Part shown: piece after piece, positions 1 to 4,925 of the stretch
Layout: every line of letters starts with the position of its first letter
Position numbering within the stretch: the stretch's first letter is position 1
Assembly (NCBI GenBank): GCA_020063075.1
Contig: JAGUVE010000015.1
Location: forward strand, 1 to 8,603
DNA from: Parcubacteria group bacterium
Lineage (GTDB): Bacteria > Patescibacteriota > Minisyncoccia > Minisyncoccales > JAGUVE01
Direction of reading: 5' to 3'
DNA length: 8,603 nt
Notes under the pieces: model-generated
Databases searched by the model: none
What the model was told of the DNA's origin: nothing
Seen by the model: only the letters and a program-made list of their open reading frames with translations
Translations under genes and position numbers: made by a program

Positions 1-1
1 A

Positions 2-241
2 GAAGGAGGAAGGCATACCCCGTTTTTCACCGGTTACAAGCCCCAGTTTTATTTCAGAACCACCGATGTAACCGGGGATGTCGCTTTGTCAGAAGGCACG
101 GAGATGGTTATGCCGGGAGATACGATTAATTTGAACGTTAAATTGATATCTACGATTGCTATGGAGGAAAAGCAAAAATTTGCCATTCGGGAAGGCGGAA
201 AAACAGTTGGAGCGGGAGTAGTAACCAAGATAATAAAATAA
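2..241 (+). CDS. tuf: Elongation factor Tu, C-terminal part (5' end outside window)
   Basis: The open frame runs from the window edge to TAA at 239-241 and gives 79 residues of the EF-Tu C-terminal beta-barrel (domain 3). Recognisable pieces are [19 protein letters not shown] near the start, the PGD turn in the middle, and [18 protein letters not shown] at the end, which is the near-invariant EF-Tu terminus. EF-Tu is the cytoplasmic GTPase that delivers aminoacyl-tRNA to the ribosomal A site; domain 3 contacts the tRNA T stem and EF-Ts. The GTPase domain lies upstream of the window. Position just before rpsJ matches the end of the str operon (rpsL-rpsG-fusA-tuf). A second TAA in frame follows three bases after the stop. 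Nothing about the fragment looks degraded. Confidence 0.96.
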   Translation, partial: EGGRHTPFFTGYKPQFYFRTTDVTGDVALSEGTEMVMPGDTINLNVKLISTIAMEEKQKFAIREGGKTVGAGVVTKIIK

Positions 242-245
242 TAAA

Positions 246-276
246 TTTACAGAAAACTTCCAGTTTTCTATATAAT
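246..276 (+). promoter_or_regulatory. Candidate promoter for rpsJ, overlapping an inverted repeat
   Basis: TTTACA at 246-251 (5 of 6 to a -35 box) is followed 19 bases later by a perfect TATAAT at 271-276. The spacer is longer than the usual 17, and the region is AT-rich, so a chance match is quite possible. The predicted start would be near 283, leaving a leader of only about 12 bases before the rpsJ ATG. The inverted repeat at 251-269 fills the spacer. It could serve as an operator, or it could be the unrelated end hairpin of tuf. Confidence 0.3.
251..269 (+). terminator. Hairpin after tuf, possible weak terminator or repeat-family hairpin
   Basis: AGAAAACT (251-258) and AGTTTTCT (262-269) are a perfect 8-bp inverted repeat around a TCC loop, followed by TATATAATTTT. 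The stem has only two G-C pairs and no clean T run follows, so it would be a weak intrinsic terminator. Nearly the same sequence recurs at 1500-1521 before rplD (18 of 22 bases, including an identical AGTTTTCTATA arm), so it may be a member of a dispersed hairpin family rather than a tuf-specific signal. Confidence 0.4.
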
Positions 277-295
277 TTTAAAGGGTTCTTTTAAG

Positions 296-640
296 ATGTC
301 AGCCAAAAAAAAAGTTGTTGAAGTTGAGAAAGAGTTAAAACCTAAGCTTCGGATAAAGCTCCGAGCTTATGATAATAAAGTAATTGACAATTCGGCAAAA
401 CAGATAATTGAGACCGCTTTGCGTTACGGGGTCGAAATATCGGGCCCCGTTCCTTTACCGACCGAGATTCGTAAATATACCGTCAACAGGTCATCATTTG
501 TTCACAAGGATGCGAGAGAGCAGTTTGAAATAAGGGTTCACAAAAGGATGATAGACATTTTAAATCCTAATCCTAAAGTTCTTGAGTCGTTGAGAAATCT
601 GACTCTGCCTGCCGGTGTGGATATTGAAATAAAGATGTAA
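296..640 (+). CDS. rpsJ: 30S ribosomal protein S10
   Basis: The 114-residue protein matches S10: [20 protein letters not shown] at about 18-37, [23 protein letters not shown] in the middle and an IEIKM end. S10 sits in the 30S head, and as NusE it also takes part in antitermination complexes with NusB. The family is usually about 102-105 residues; the extra length is a lysine/glutamate-rich leader of roughly 15 residues ([17 protein letters not shown]). The ATG at 296 is preceded by AAAGGG at 280-285, a weak ribosome-binding match at most. It lies 54 bases after tuf and 181 bases before rplC. The large gap therefore falls after S10 and not before it as in E. coli, which suggests that S10 belongs with the tuf unit here. 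Confidence 0.97.
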   Translation: MSAKKKVVEVEKELKPKLRIKLRAYDNKVIDNSAKQIIETALRYGVEISGPVPLPTEIRKYTVNRSSFVHKDAREQFEIRVHKRMIDILNPNPKVLESLRNLTLPAGVDIEIKM

Positions 641-661
641 GACGTTGATTAATGCCGATAG

Positions 662-703
662 AGTATTTACATTAATAAAATTTTATTCCATAATGAAAAT
701 ACT
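662..703 (+). other. AT-rich interrupted hairpin downstream of rpsJ
   Basis: AGTATTT (662-668) pairs with AAATACT (697-703). Inside it, after one A/A mismatch, CATTA (670-674) pairs with TAATG (691-695). The apex holds the 14-base palindrome AATAAAATTTTATT (674-687). TTTTTT follows at 712-717, nine bases past the stem. It could form part of an rpsJ transcription end, but the stem is nearly all A-T and the T run is displaced, so terminator function is uncertain. Confidence 0.4.
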
Positions 704-730
704 TGAGCTAATTTTTTAAAATACTATAGT
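703..730 (+). promoter_or_regulatory. Candidate promoter for the S10/spc cluster starting at rplC
   Basis: TTGAGC at 703-708 (4 of 6 to the -35 consensus) and TATAGT at 725-730 (5 of 6 to the -10 consensus) are separated by 16 bases. The predicted start is near 737, leaving a leader of about 85 bases that contains the hairpin at 753-775 and the repeat at 779-815. Placement in the largest gap of the window supports it. The sequence match alone is modest in AT-rich DNA. Confidence 0.4.
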
Positions 731-752
731 TTTTATTTTTATAGTCACGGAG

Positions 753-775
753 AAAACCGGGCTATGCCCGGTTTT
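753..775 (+). terminator. Intrinsic terminator-like or attenuator hairpin before rplC
   Basis: AAAACCGGGC (753-762), loop TAT and GCCCGGTTTT (766-775) form a perfect 10-bp stem with a G-C core and a closing A-tract/T-tract, the shape of a rho-independent terminator. The T run is only four bases and is followed by CAATTA, so termination may be partial. It is the most G-C-rich stem among the gap hairpins. It lies downstream of the promoter candidate at 703-730, so it could end rpsJ read-through, or act as an attenuator in the rplC leader. Confidence 0.6.
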
Positions 776-778
776 CAA

Positions 779-815
779 TTATCCGCATAAATCAGCTAAA
801 ATCAGCATAAATCAG
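779..815 (+). repeat. 10-base-period repeat, copy 1, abutting the rplC start
   Basis: About 3.5 units of a 10-base motif (consensus ATCMGCWWAA): ATCCGCATAA at 781, ATCAGCTAAA at 791, ATCAGCATAA at 801 and a partial ATCAG at 811. The 37 bases match 5388-5424 at 35 positions. The array ends six bases before the rplC ATG and occupies the place where a ribosome-binding site would normally be. Confidence 0.85.
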
Positions 816-821
816 TGAATT

Positions 822-1418
822 ATGAAATTTATTTTGGGCATAAAACTTGGAATGGGGCAGATTTTTGACGAAAAAGGAAATGTAATTCCGGTTACTCTGC
901 TTCAAGCGGGCCCCTGTGAAGTGACCCAGGTCAAAACAAAAGAAAAAGACGGTTATGAAGCAGTTCAGTTTGGCTTCGTTAAAAAAATAAAAAAAATAAA
1001 GAAAACCGAAAAGGGAAAAGAATTCAGATACCTGAGAGAATTAAGGGAAAATGAATTAAAAATTGGAGATTACGGGCTGGGCAAAAAAATAGACGCTTCA
1101 GTTTTTAAAGAAGGCGATAAGGTTTTGGTTTCCGGCATTTCCAAGGGAAAAGGATTTGCCGGGGTTGTAAAGAGATGGGGATTTGCCGGGAAAAACACCA
1201 CCCACGGAACAAAGCACGAGGTGAGAACTCCGGGTTCAGTTGGGGGCAGGACGCCCTCAAGAGTGGTGAAAGGAAGAAAAATGGCAGGCAGAATGGGCGG
1301 AGAAAGAATTATGATTAAGAATTTAAAAGTGGTAAAAGTTGACGCAAAAAATGATTTAATTGCAATAGGAGGAGCGGTTCCGGGCAGAAAGGGCGCATTG
1401 TTGGAAATAAAAGGATAA
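822..1418 (+). CDS. rplC: 50S ribosomal protein L3
   Basis: The 198-residue protein is full-length L3 (usual length about 205-210). It opens with the family start KFILGIKLGMGQIFDEKGNV, carries SGISKGKGFAGVVKRWGF at about 104-121, then the central extension THGTKHEVRTPGSVGG and GRKMAGRMGGERI, and ends with VGAVPG-like GGAVPGRKG. L3 is a primary 23S rRNA binder that starts 50S assembly, and its extension reaches towards the peptidyl-transferase centre. In GRKMAGRMGG an Arg occupies the place of the Gln that PrmB methylates in E. coli (MAGQMG); this is common outside proteobacteria. No Shine-Dalgarno precedes the ATG; a 10-base-period repeat lies there. It is the first gene after the long rpsJ gap and is separated from rplD by three hairpins. 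Confidence 0.97.
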   Translation: MKFILGIKLGMGQIFDEKGNVIPVTLLQAGPCEVTQVKTKEKDGYEAVQFGFVKKIKKIKKTEKGKEFRYLRELRENELKIGDYGLGKKIDASVFKEGDKVLVSGISKGKGFAGVVKRWGFAGKNTTHGTKHEVRTPGSVGGRTPSRVVKGRKMAGRMGGERIMIKNLKVVKVDAKNDLIAIGGAVPGRKGALLEIKG

Positions 1419-1431
1419 TAAAAAACAAGCT

Positions 1432-1473
1432 TACACTTAACTTTTTCAACACCTGTTGAAAAAGTTAAGTGTA
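1432..1473 (+). repeat. 19-bp perfect inverted repeat between rplC and rplD
   Basis: Bases 1432-1450 and 1455-1473 are exact reverse complements around the four-base loop ACCT. The arm core is ACTTAACTTTTTCAAC. No T run follows, so it is not a standard terminator. The predicted stem is very stable for a leader. It overlaps the next hairpin by two bases (1472-1473), so the two structures compete slightly at the junction. Confidence 0.85.
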
Positions 1474-1496
1474 TAGGAAACAAAAGGTTTCCTATA
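1472..1496 (+). repeat. Second hairpin between rplC and rplD
   Basis: TATAGGAAAC (1472-1481) and GTTTCCTATA (1487-1496) form a perfect 10-bp inverted repeat around AAAAG. Its arm is related to the hairpins at 1501-1517 and 251-269 (shared GGAAAC / GTTT-C-CTATA pattern), which suggests a family of small palindromes. Confidence 0.75.
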
Positions 1497-1500
1497 ACTG

Positions 1501-1517
1501 GGAAACTTTTAGTTTTC
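1501..1517 (+). repeat. Third hairpin, ending 11 bases before rplD
   Basis: GGAAACT (1501-1507) pairs with AGTTTTC (1511-1517), with one G-T wobble, around a TTT loop. TATAC follows, then the rplD ATG at 1529. The stretch 1500-1521 matches 251-272 upstream of rpsJ at 18 of 22 positions. In both places it sits just upstream of a ribosomal protein gene. Confidence 0.6.
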
Positions 1518-1528
1518 TATACAAAAAT

Positions 1529-2263
1529 ATGAAAGTCACCGTTTACAACCAGGAAGGCGGAGAGGTGGGAACAACTTTATTGCCAAAGGAAATTTTTGAG
1601 GTGAAAATGAATTCTGATTTACTTTGGCAAGTTACGGTTTCTCAAAGGGCGAACAGGAGAAAGACAATTGCAAAGGTAAAAGACAGAGGAGAGGTTAGGG
1701 GCGGCGGAAGAAAGCCCTGGCCCCAAAAACACATGGGAAGGGCAAGACACGGTTCAATAAGGTCTCCTCTTTGGAGAAAGGGAGGCGTAACTTTTGGACC
1801 AACGACGGAGAAGGTTTTCAAGAAGAAAATTCCAACAAAAATGAAAAGAAAGGCGCTTTTTATGGTTTTATCGGCAAAAATTAAAAATAATTTTTTGATT
1901 ATTCTGGATAAATTAAAATTAGATGTTCCAAAAACAAAGCTGATGGAAAAAATAATCGCTGACTTGAAGTCAAAGATTGAAAATTTTAAAAAAGGGAGTA
2001 TTTTAATTGCTTTGCCCGCAATTGACAGAAATCTGATTTTGGCAACGAGAAATTTGTCCGGAGTGGAGGCTCGGCAGGCAAGGGAGTTGAATTGTTTGGA
2101 CTTGCTTTCTTTTAAATATTTAATAATGCCAAAAGAATCAATAAAAATAATTAAAGAAACGTTTCGTCCTACGGAACAACCCGCATCGGAGAGGGGTCGG
2201 GATAACCTTTCGGTTCTCCCGAATAGGAAAACAGCGAAGCCGAAGGTTGAGCGACCTAACTAG
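1529..2263 (+). CDS. rplD: 50S ribosomal protein L4 with repeat-derived C-terminal tail
   Basis: L4 of 244 residues from the ATG at 1529. The family start MKVTVYNQEGGEVGTTLLPK begins there, and the in-frame ATG at 1469 lies inside a hairpin and would add 20 non-L4 residues. RGGGRKPWPQKHMGRARHGS at 57-76 and SPLWRKGGVTFGP at 79-91 form the loop that lines the peptide exit tunnel. L4 binds 23S rRNA early, and in E. coli it also represses its own operon. The canonical fold ends near residue 211 (MPKESIKIIKETF). The final 33 residues (from about F212) are encoded by a palindromic DNA element also present in rpmC and partly in the rpsN-rpsH gap, so the tail is probably an accretion and not a conserved domain. 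The stop is TAG; rplW starts five bases on. Confidence 0.96.
   Translation: MKVTVYNQEGGEVGTTLLPKEIFEVKMNSDLLWQVTVSQRANRRKTIAKVKDRGEVRGGGRKPWPQKHMGRARHGSIRSPLWRKGGVTFGPTTEKVFKKKIPTKMKRKALFMVLSAKIKNNFLIILDKLKLDVPKTKLMEKIIADLKSKIENFKKGSILIALPAIDRNLILATRNLSGVEARQARELNCLDLLSFKYLIMPKESIKIIKETFRPTEQPASERGRDNLSVLPNRKTAKPKVERPN
2170..2231 (+). repeat. Dispersed palindromic element, copy A, inside the 3' end of rplD
   Basis: From TCGGAGAGGGGTCGGGA (2186-2202) to AGGAAAA (2225-2231) the 46 bases match 5617-5662 in rpmC at 38 positions without gaps, with weaker similarity back to 2170. GGGATAACC (2199-2207) and GGTTCTCCC (2212-2220) form a hairpin with one mismatch. The loop (TTTC) is completely different from the copy in rpmC, but the stem is kept. 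The copy in rpmC is read in another frame, so it is the DNA or RNA that is shared, not a peptide. Confidence 0.8.
2235..2261 (+). repeat. Second repeat module in the rplD 3' end, shared with the rpsN-rpsH gap
   Basis: CGAAGCCGAAGG followed by GAGCGACCTAACT closely matches 7462-7487, where AGCGAGCCGAAGG is followed by GAGCGACCTAACT. The last 13 bases are identical and AGCCGAAGG is aligned just upstream, with a one-base length difference between the two blocks. It lies directly after copy A and reaches the rplD stop codon. ACCTA-AC-TAGGT at 2254-2265 is a small palindrome over the stop. Confidence 0.65.
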
Positions 2264-2268
2264 GTATT

Positions 2269-2661
2269 ATGTTGAACATTTTTAAAAAAAAGGTAAAAGA
2301 AAAACCCGAAAAAGAGGAGGTCAAATTATTGAAAAAACAAAAAGGGGAATCAATAATCGCCAAATCAGAAAAAAAAGCTGGAATCGGCCACCAAACCCTG
2401 AAGTTCCCTCACATTACCGAAAAGGCAACCGCTTTGGCTGAAAGAAATCAGCACGTTTTCAAGGTTTATCCCAAGGCAAATAAAATTGAAATAAAAAAAG
2501 CGATTGAGAACATATACGGAGTAGATGTAATTTCGGTTAAAATTATTAATATTCCGAGGCGAAAAAGGCGATTGGGTAAAATTTTGGGTTGGAGAAAGGG
2601 ATATAAAAAGGCAATAGTTAGGGTAAAAGAGGGACAGAAAATTGAAATAATGCCGAGATAA
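2269..2661 (+). CDS. rplW: 50S ribosomal protein L23 with basic N-terminal extension
   Basis: The core L23 fold begins near residue 44 (LKFPHITEKATALAERNQHVF) and continues through VDVISVKIINIPRRKRRLGK to VRVKEGQKIEI. It is about 87 residues, close to the usual 95-100. The preceding 43 residues are rich in Lys and Glu and look disordered. L23 sits at the tunnel exit and is the docking site for trigger factor and SRP. The Glu used for trigger factor binding in E. coli (Glu18, in VSEKA) corresponds to E51 in ITEKA. The ATG at 2269 is the only Met before the core, though a TTG at residue 21 could give a shorter product. It lies 5 bases after rplD and 5 before rplB. There is no clear Shine-Dalgarno (TAGGT is weak). 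Confidence 0.96.
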   Translation: MLNIFKKKVKEKPEKEEVKLLKKQKGESIIAKSEKKAGIGHQTLKFPHITEKATALAERNQHVFKVYPKANKIEIKKAIENIYGVDVISVKIINIPRRKRRLGKILGWRKGYKKAIVRVKEGQKIEIMPR

Positions 2662-2666
2662 AAATC

Positions 2667-3437
2667 ATGAAATCAATACTTACAAAAAAGGAACCGGAAA
2701 AGAACCTGCTTGTTTCTTTGAAAAAAAAGGGCGGGCGGGCTTTTTCCGGCAGAATAACGGTTCGTCATCGGGGCGGCGGAGCAAAGCGGCTCTATCGGAT
2801 CGTTGATTTCGGGGAAGAAAAGCTGGGAATTAAGGGTAAAATCAATGCCTTAGAATACGACCCCTATCGAACCGGTTATATTGCTTTAATTGAATATCAA
2901 GATAAAGCTCGAAGATATATTTTGGCTCCCAAGGACTTAAAAATCGGCGATGAAATAATTTGCGCGGAAAAAACAGAGATGAGAATCGGCAACCGCATGA
3001 AATTAAAGAATATCCCGGTTGGAACTCTGGTCTATAATATTGAACTTGAACCCGGGAAAGGAGGAAAATTAGCCAGAGGGGCGGGAACTTCTGCTAAAGT
3101 ACTGGCTCTGGAAGAAAAGATGTGTCATTTAGAAATGCCATCGGGCGAGGCGAGAAAGGTTTTTGAAGATTGTTATGCCTCAATTGGACAGGTTTCTCAC
3201 CCGGAAAAAAAGTTTGAAAAAATCGGAAAAGCCGGAAGGAGCAGGTTAAAAGGATGGAGGCCCACTGTCAGAGGCACGGCCATGAATCCGCCTGACCATC
3301 CTCATGGCGGGGGCGAGGGAAAAACGCCGATTGGTTTAAAACACCCCAAGACCCCCTGGGGGAAACCGGCTTTTGGAGTTAAAACGAGGAATAAAAGAAA
3401 ATGGACAGATAAAATGATTATTGAGAGGAGAAAATAA
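2667..3437 (+). CDS. rplB: 50S ribosomal protein L2, short N terminus
   Basis: L2 of 256 residues. [11 protein letters not shown] (28-38), [77 protein letters not shown] and [10 protein letters not shown] follow in the family order. H211 in HPHGGGEG corresponds to E. coli His229, implicated in peptidyl-transferase function. L2 binds 23S rRNA and is needed for subunit joining. The family is usually about 273-280 residues. Here the first roughly 20 residues (the KPTSPGRR region in E. coli) are missing or replaced by [13 protein letters not shown]. An in-frame TGA at 2643-2645 and no start codon before it rule out a longer upstream version. It starts 5 bases after rplW. Confidence 0.96.
   Translation: MKSILTKKEPEKNLLVSLKKKGGRAFSGRITVRHRGGGAKRLYRIVDFGEEKLGIKGKINALEYDPYRTGYIALIEYQDKARRYILAPKDLKIGDEIICAEKTEMRIGNRMKLKNIPVGTLVYNIELEPGKGGKLARGAGTSAKVLALEEKMCHLEMPSGEARKVFEDCYASIGQVSHPEKKFEKIGKAGRSRLKGWRPTVRGTAMNPPDHPHGGGEGKTPIGLKHPKTPWGKPAFGVKTRNKRKWTDKMIIERRK
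3423..3430 (+). promoter_or_regulatory. Shine-Dalgarno sequence of rpsS
   Basis: GAGAGGAG lies inside the last codons of rplB and ends 9 bases before the rpsS ATG. It is the only strong Shine-Dalgarno match among the 18 gene starts in the window, so it stands out. Confidence 0.7.
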
Positions 3438-3439
3438 AT

Positions 3440-3757
3440 ATGGCAAGAAGTTTAAAAAAAGGTCCTTATGTTGACCAAAAATTGTTGGAAAAAATGAAAA
3501 AAGCGAAACCGGGTGAAACCATAAAAACCTGGTCGCGAGATTGCGCAATTTCACCGGAAATGGTCGGCTTTATTTTCGGCGTTCACAACGGCAAGGAATT
3601 CATTTCAGTGAAAGTTGAAGAAAGTATGGTTGGGCACAAGTTAGGCGAATTTTCTCCAACAACTAAATTTTTCCGTCACGGCGGAAAGATGCAGCGAGAA
3701 CTGGAATCAAAAGAGGTTCAGAAAGAAGCGGAAAAAGTGAAAGAAACAGCCAAATAA
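3440..3757 (+). CDS. rpsS: 30S ribosomal protein S19
   Basis: S19 of 105 residues, opening with the family start [12 protein letters not shown], then [17 protein letters not shown] (28-44), FGVHNGKEF and [11 protein letters not shown] (64-73). S19 forms a complex with S13 in the 30S head and contacts the A-site tRNA region. The last roughly 20 residues ([22 protein letters not shown]) are charged, extending beyond the usual length of about 92, and could form a helix. It starts 2 bases after rplB and is the one gene here with a strong Shine-Dalgarno. Confidence 0.97.
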   Translation: MARSLKKGPYVDQKLLEKMKKAKPGETIKTWSRDCAISPEMVGFIFGVHNGKEFISVKVEESMVGHKLGEFSPTTKFFRHGGKMQRELESKEVQKEAEKVKETAK

Positions 3758-3760
3758 CCT

Positions 3761-4282
3761 ATGCAAGTTACGGCAAAACTTAGTTATTTAAGAATAGCGC
3801 CCCGCAAGGTTCGGCTGGTTGCCGACATGCTTCGCGGCAGGTCGGTTGAGGAAGCTCAAAATATTTTGAATTTTACCGTAAAAAAGGCAACGTTGCCCGT
3901 ATTGAAACTTCTCAGGTCAGCCGTTGCCAACGCTAAAAACAATTTTCATATAGAAAAGGAAAATCTTTATATTTCTAAGGTTTTGGTCAATGAGGGGCCG
4001 AAACTAAAAAGATGGATTGCGAGAGCCAGAGGAAAAGCGGACGAAATTCAGAAAAAAACCTCCCACATAACAATAGTTCTTGGCGAAATCAAGAGGGACG
4101 TTGCTGCGGAAAAATATGTTAAAAAAGAGGAAGGAGTTAAAAAAGAAGAAAGAGGGGCAGAAAGGATTGAGAAGGCTCCCAAAGCTAAAAAAGAAAAATT
4201 AAGGCCGGCAGCAGAGGGGTTGAAACCTAAAAAAGAAAAAGAAAGAGAAACAAAAAAAGTATTTAGAAGAACAGCATTTTAA
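3761..4282 (+). CDS. rplV: 50S ribosomal protein L22 with long charged C-terminal tail
   Basis: Residues 1-110 are a complete L22: LSYLRIAPRKVRLVADMLRG (8-27), ALLRSAVANAKNN-like LLRSAVANAKNN (50-61), the tunnel-lining hairpin around VNEGPKLKRWIARARGKAD (76-94) and TSHITIVLGEI (100-110). L22 lines the peptide exit tunnel with L4, and its globular part sits at the exit. The typical bacterial protein is about 110-115 residues. Here another 63 residues follow, dominated by Lys, Glu and Arg (repeated KKEE, KKEK) and ending KVFRRTAF. The tail is probably disordered or a charged helix. It is in frame with no sign of frameshift. There are 3 bases to rpsS and 1 to rpsC, so translational coupling is likely. 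Confidence 0.96.
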   Translation: MQVTAKLSYLRIAPRKVRLVADMLRGRSVEEAQNILNFTVKKATLPVLKLLRSAVANAKNNFHIEKENLYISKVLVNEGPKLKRWIARARGKADEIQKKTSHITIVLGEIKRDVAAEKYVKKEEGVKKEERGAERIEKAPKAKKEKLRPAAEGLKPKKEKERETKKVFRRTAF

Positions 4283-4283
4283 T

Positions 4284-4922
4284 ATGGGGCACGAGGTTCA
4301 TCCAAAAATCTTTAGAATAAAAGAAATAACCGATTGGGATTCCAGAGGATTTTACAGAAAAAATTTTCCCCGCTATCTGGAGGAAGATTTTAAAATTAGA
4401 GGATTTTTAAAAGAGAAATTAGGAAGTTTAGGGCTGGATAAAGTTGAAATTGAAAGGTCTCCTTCAAGAATAAACGTTATAATTTCATCAGCCAGGCCGG
4501 GGTTAATTATCGGAAGAAGGGGAGAAGGAGTAGGGCTGCTGAAAAAAGAAATAGAGAAATTTTTTAAAAACAAACCAAAACCGGAAATAAAACTGGAAAT
4601 TAAAGAGGTTAGAAGGCCCTGGATATCGGCTTCTTTAGCCAGCCAATGGATTGTTGAACAAATCGAAAAACGAACTCCTTATCGCAGGATTTTAAAACAG
4701 GCCTTGGGTAAAATTATGTTAAATAAAGAAGTCAAGGGGGCGAGAGTTCAATTAGCCGGGAGACTGGACGGAATAGAAATTGCCAGAACGGAATGGTTAA
4801 AGAGGGGAAGATTGCCCCGTCAGACCATAAGAGCCGATATTGATTATGCCAAAAACAGAGCTTATTGCACATATGGAGTTGTCGGAATAAAAGTTTGGGT
4901 TTATAAGGGCGATAAATTTTAA
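4284..4922 (+). CDS. rpsC: 30S ribosomal protein S3
   Basis: S3 of 212 residues. The family start GHEVHPKIFRI is followed by the KH-domain loop RPGLIIGRRGEGV at about 71-83 and the C-terminal domain GARVQLAGRLDGIEIARTEW (152-171), TIRADIDYA and TYGVVGIKVWVYKG. S3 sits at the mRNA entry channel. The residues linked to mRNA helicase activity in E. coli (R131, R132, K135) align with R134, R135 and K138 in PYRRILKQA. It is slightly shorter than E. coli S3 (233) and lacks most of the loose C-terminal tail. It lies 1 base after rplV and 3 before rplP. The ATG follows TTTTAAT, not a Shine-Dalgarno. Confidence 0.97.
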   Translation: MGHEVHPKIFRIKEITDWDSRGFYRKNFPRYLEEDFKIRGFLKEKLGSLGLDKVEIERSPSRINVIISSARPGLIIGRRGEGVGLLKKEIEKFFKNKPKPEIKLEIKEVRRPWISASLASQWIVEQIEKRTPYRRILKQALGKIMLNKEVKGARVQLAGRLDGIEIARTEWLKRGRLPRQTIRADIDYAKNRAYCTYGVVGIKVWVYKGDKF

Positions 4923-4925
4923 ATT

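Noticed and set aside
779..815. Reading the 10-base-period repeat as a CRISPR array
   Set aside because: There are no unique spacers of constant length, units are 10 bases long and directly joined, and no cas genes are near.
1070..1483. 137-codon open frame on the - strand across rplC and the following hairpins
   Set aside because: It is antisense to a clear L3 gene, matches no family I recognise, and its start lies in the inverted repeat. Frames of this kind are expected opposite Lys-rich genes with few A-T stops on the reverse strand.
1469..1528. Upstream ATG giving L4 a 20-residue N-terminal extension
   Set aside because: The extension is read from hairpin DNA and does not resemble L4. 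The family start coincides with the ATG at 1529.
3336..3554. Short - strand open frames at 3336-3554, 4373-4573, 5510-5716 and 6339-6620
   Set aside because: All lie opposite confidently identified ribosomal protein genes, show no family pattern and have no own promoter or ribosome-binding site.
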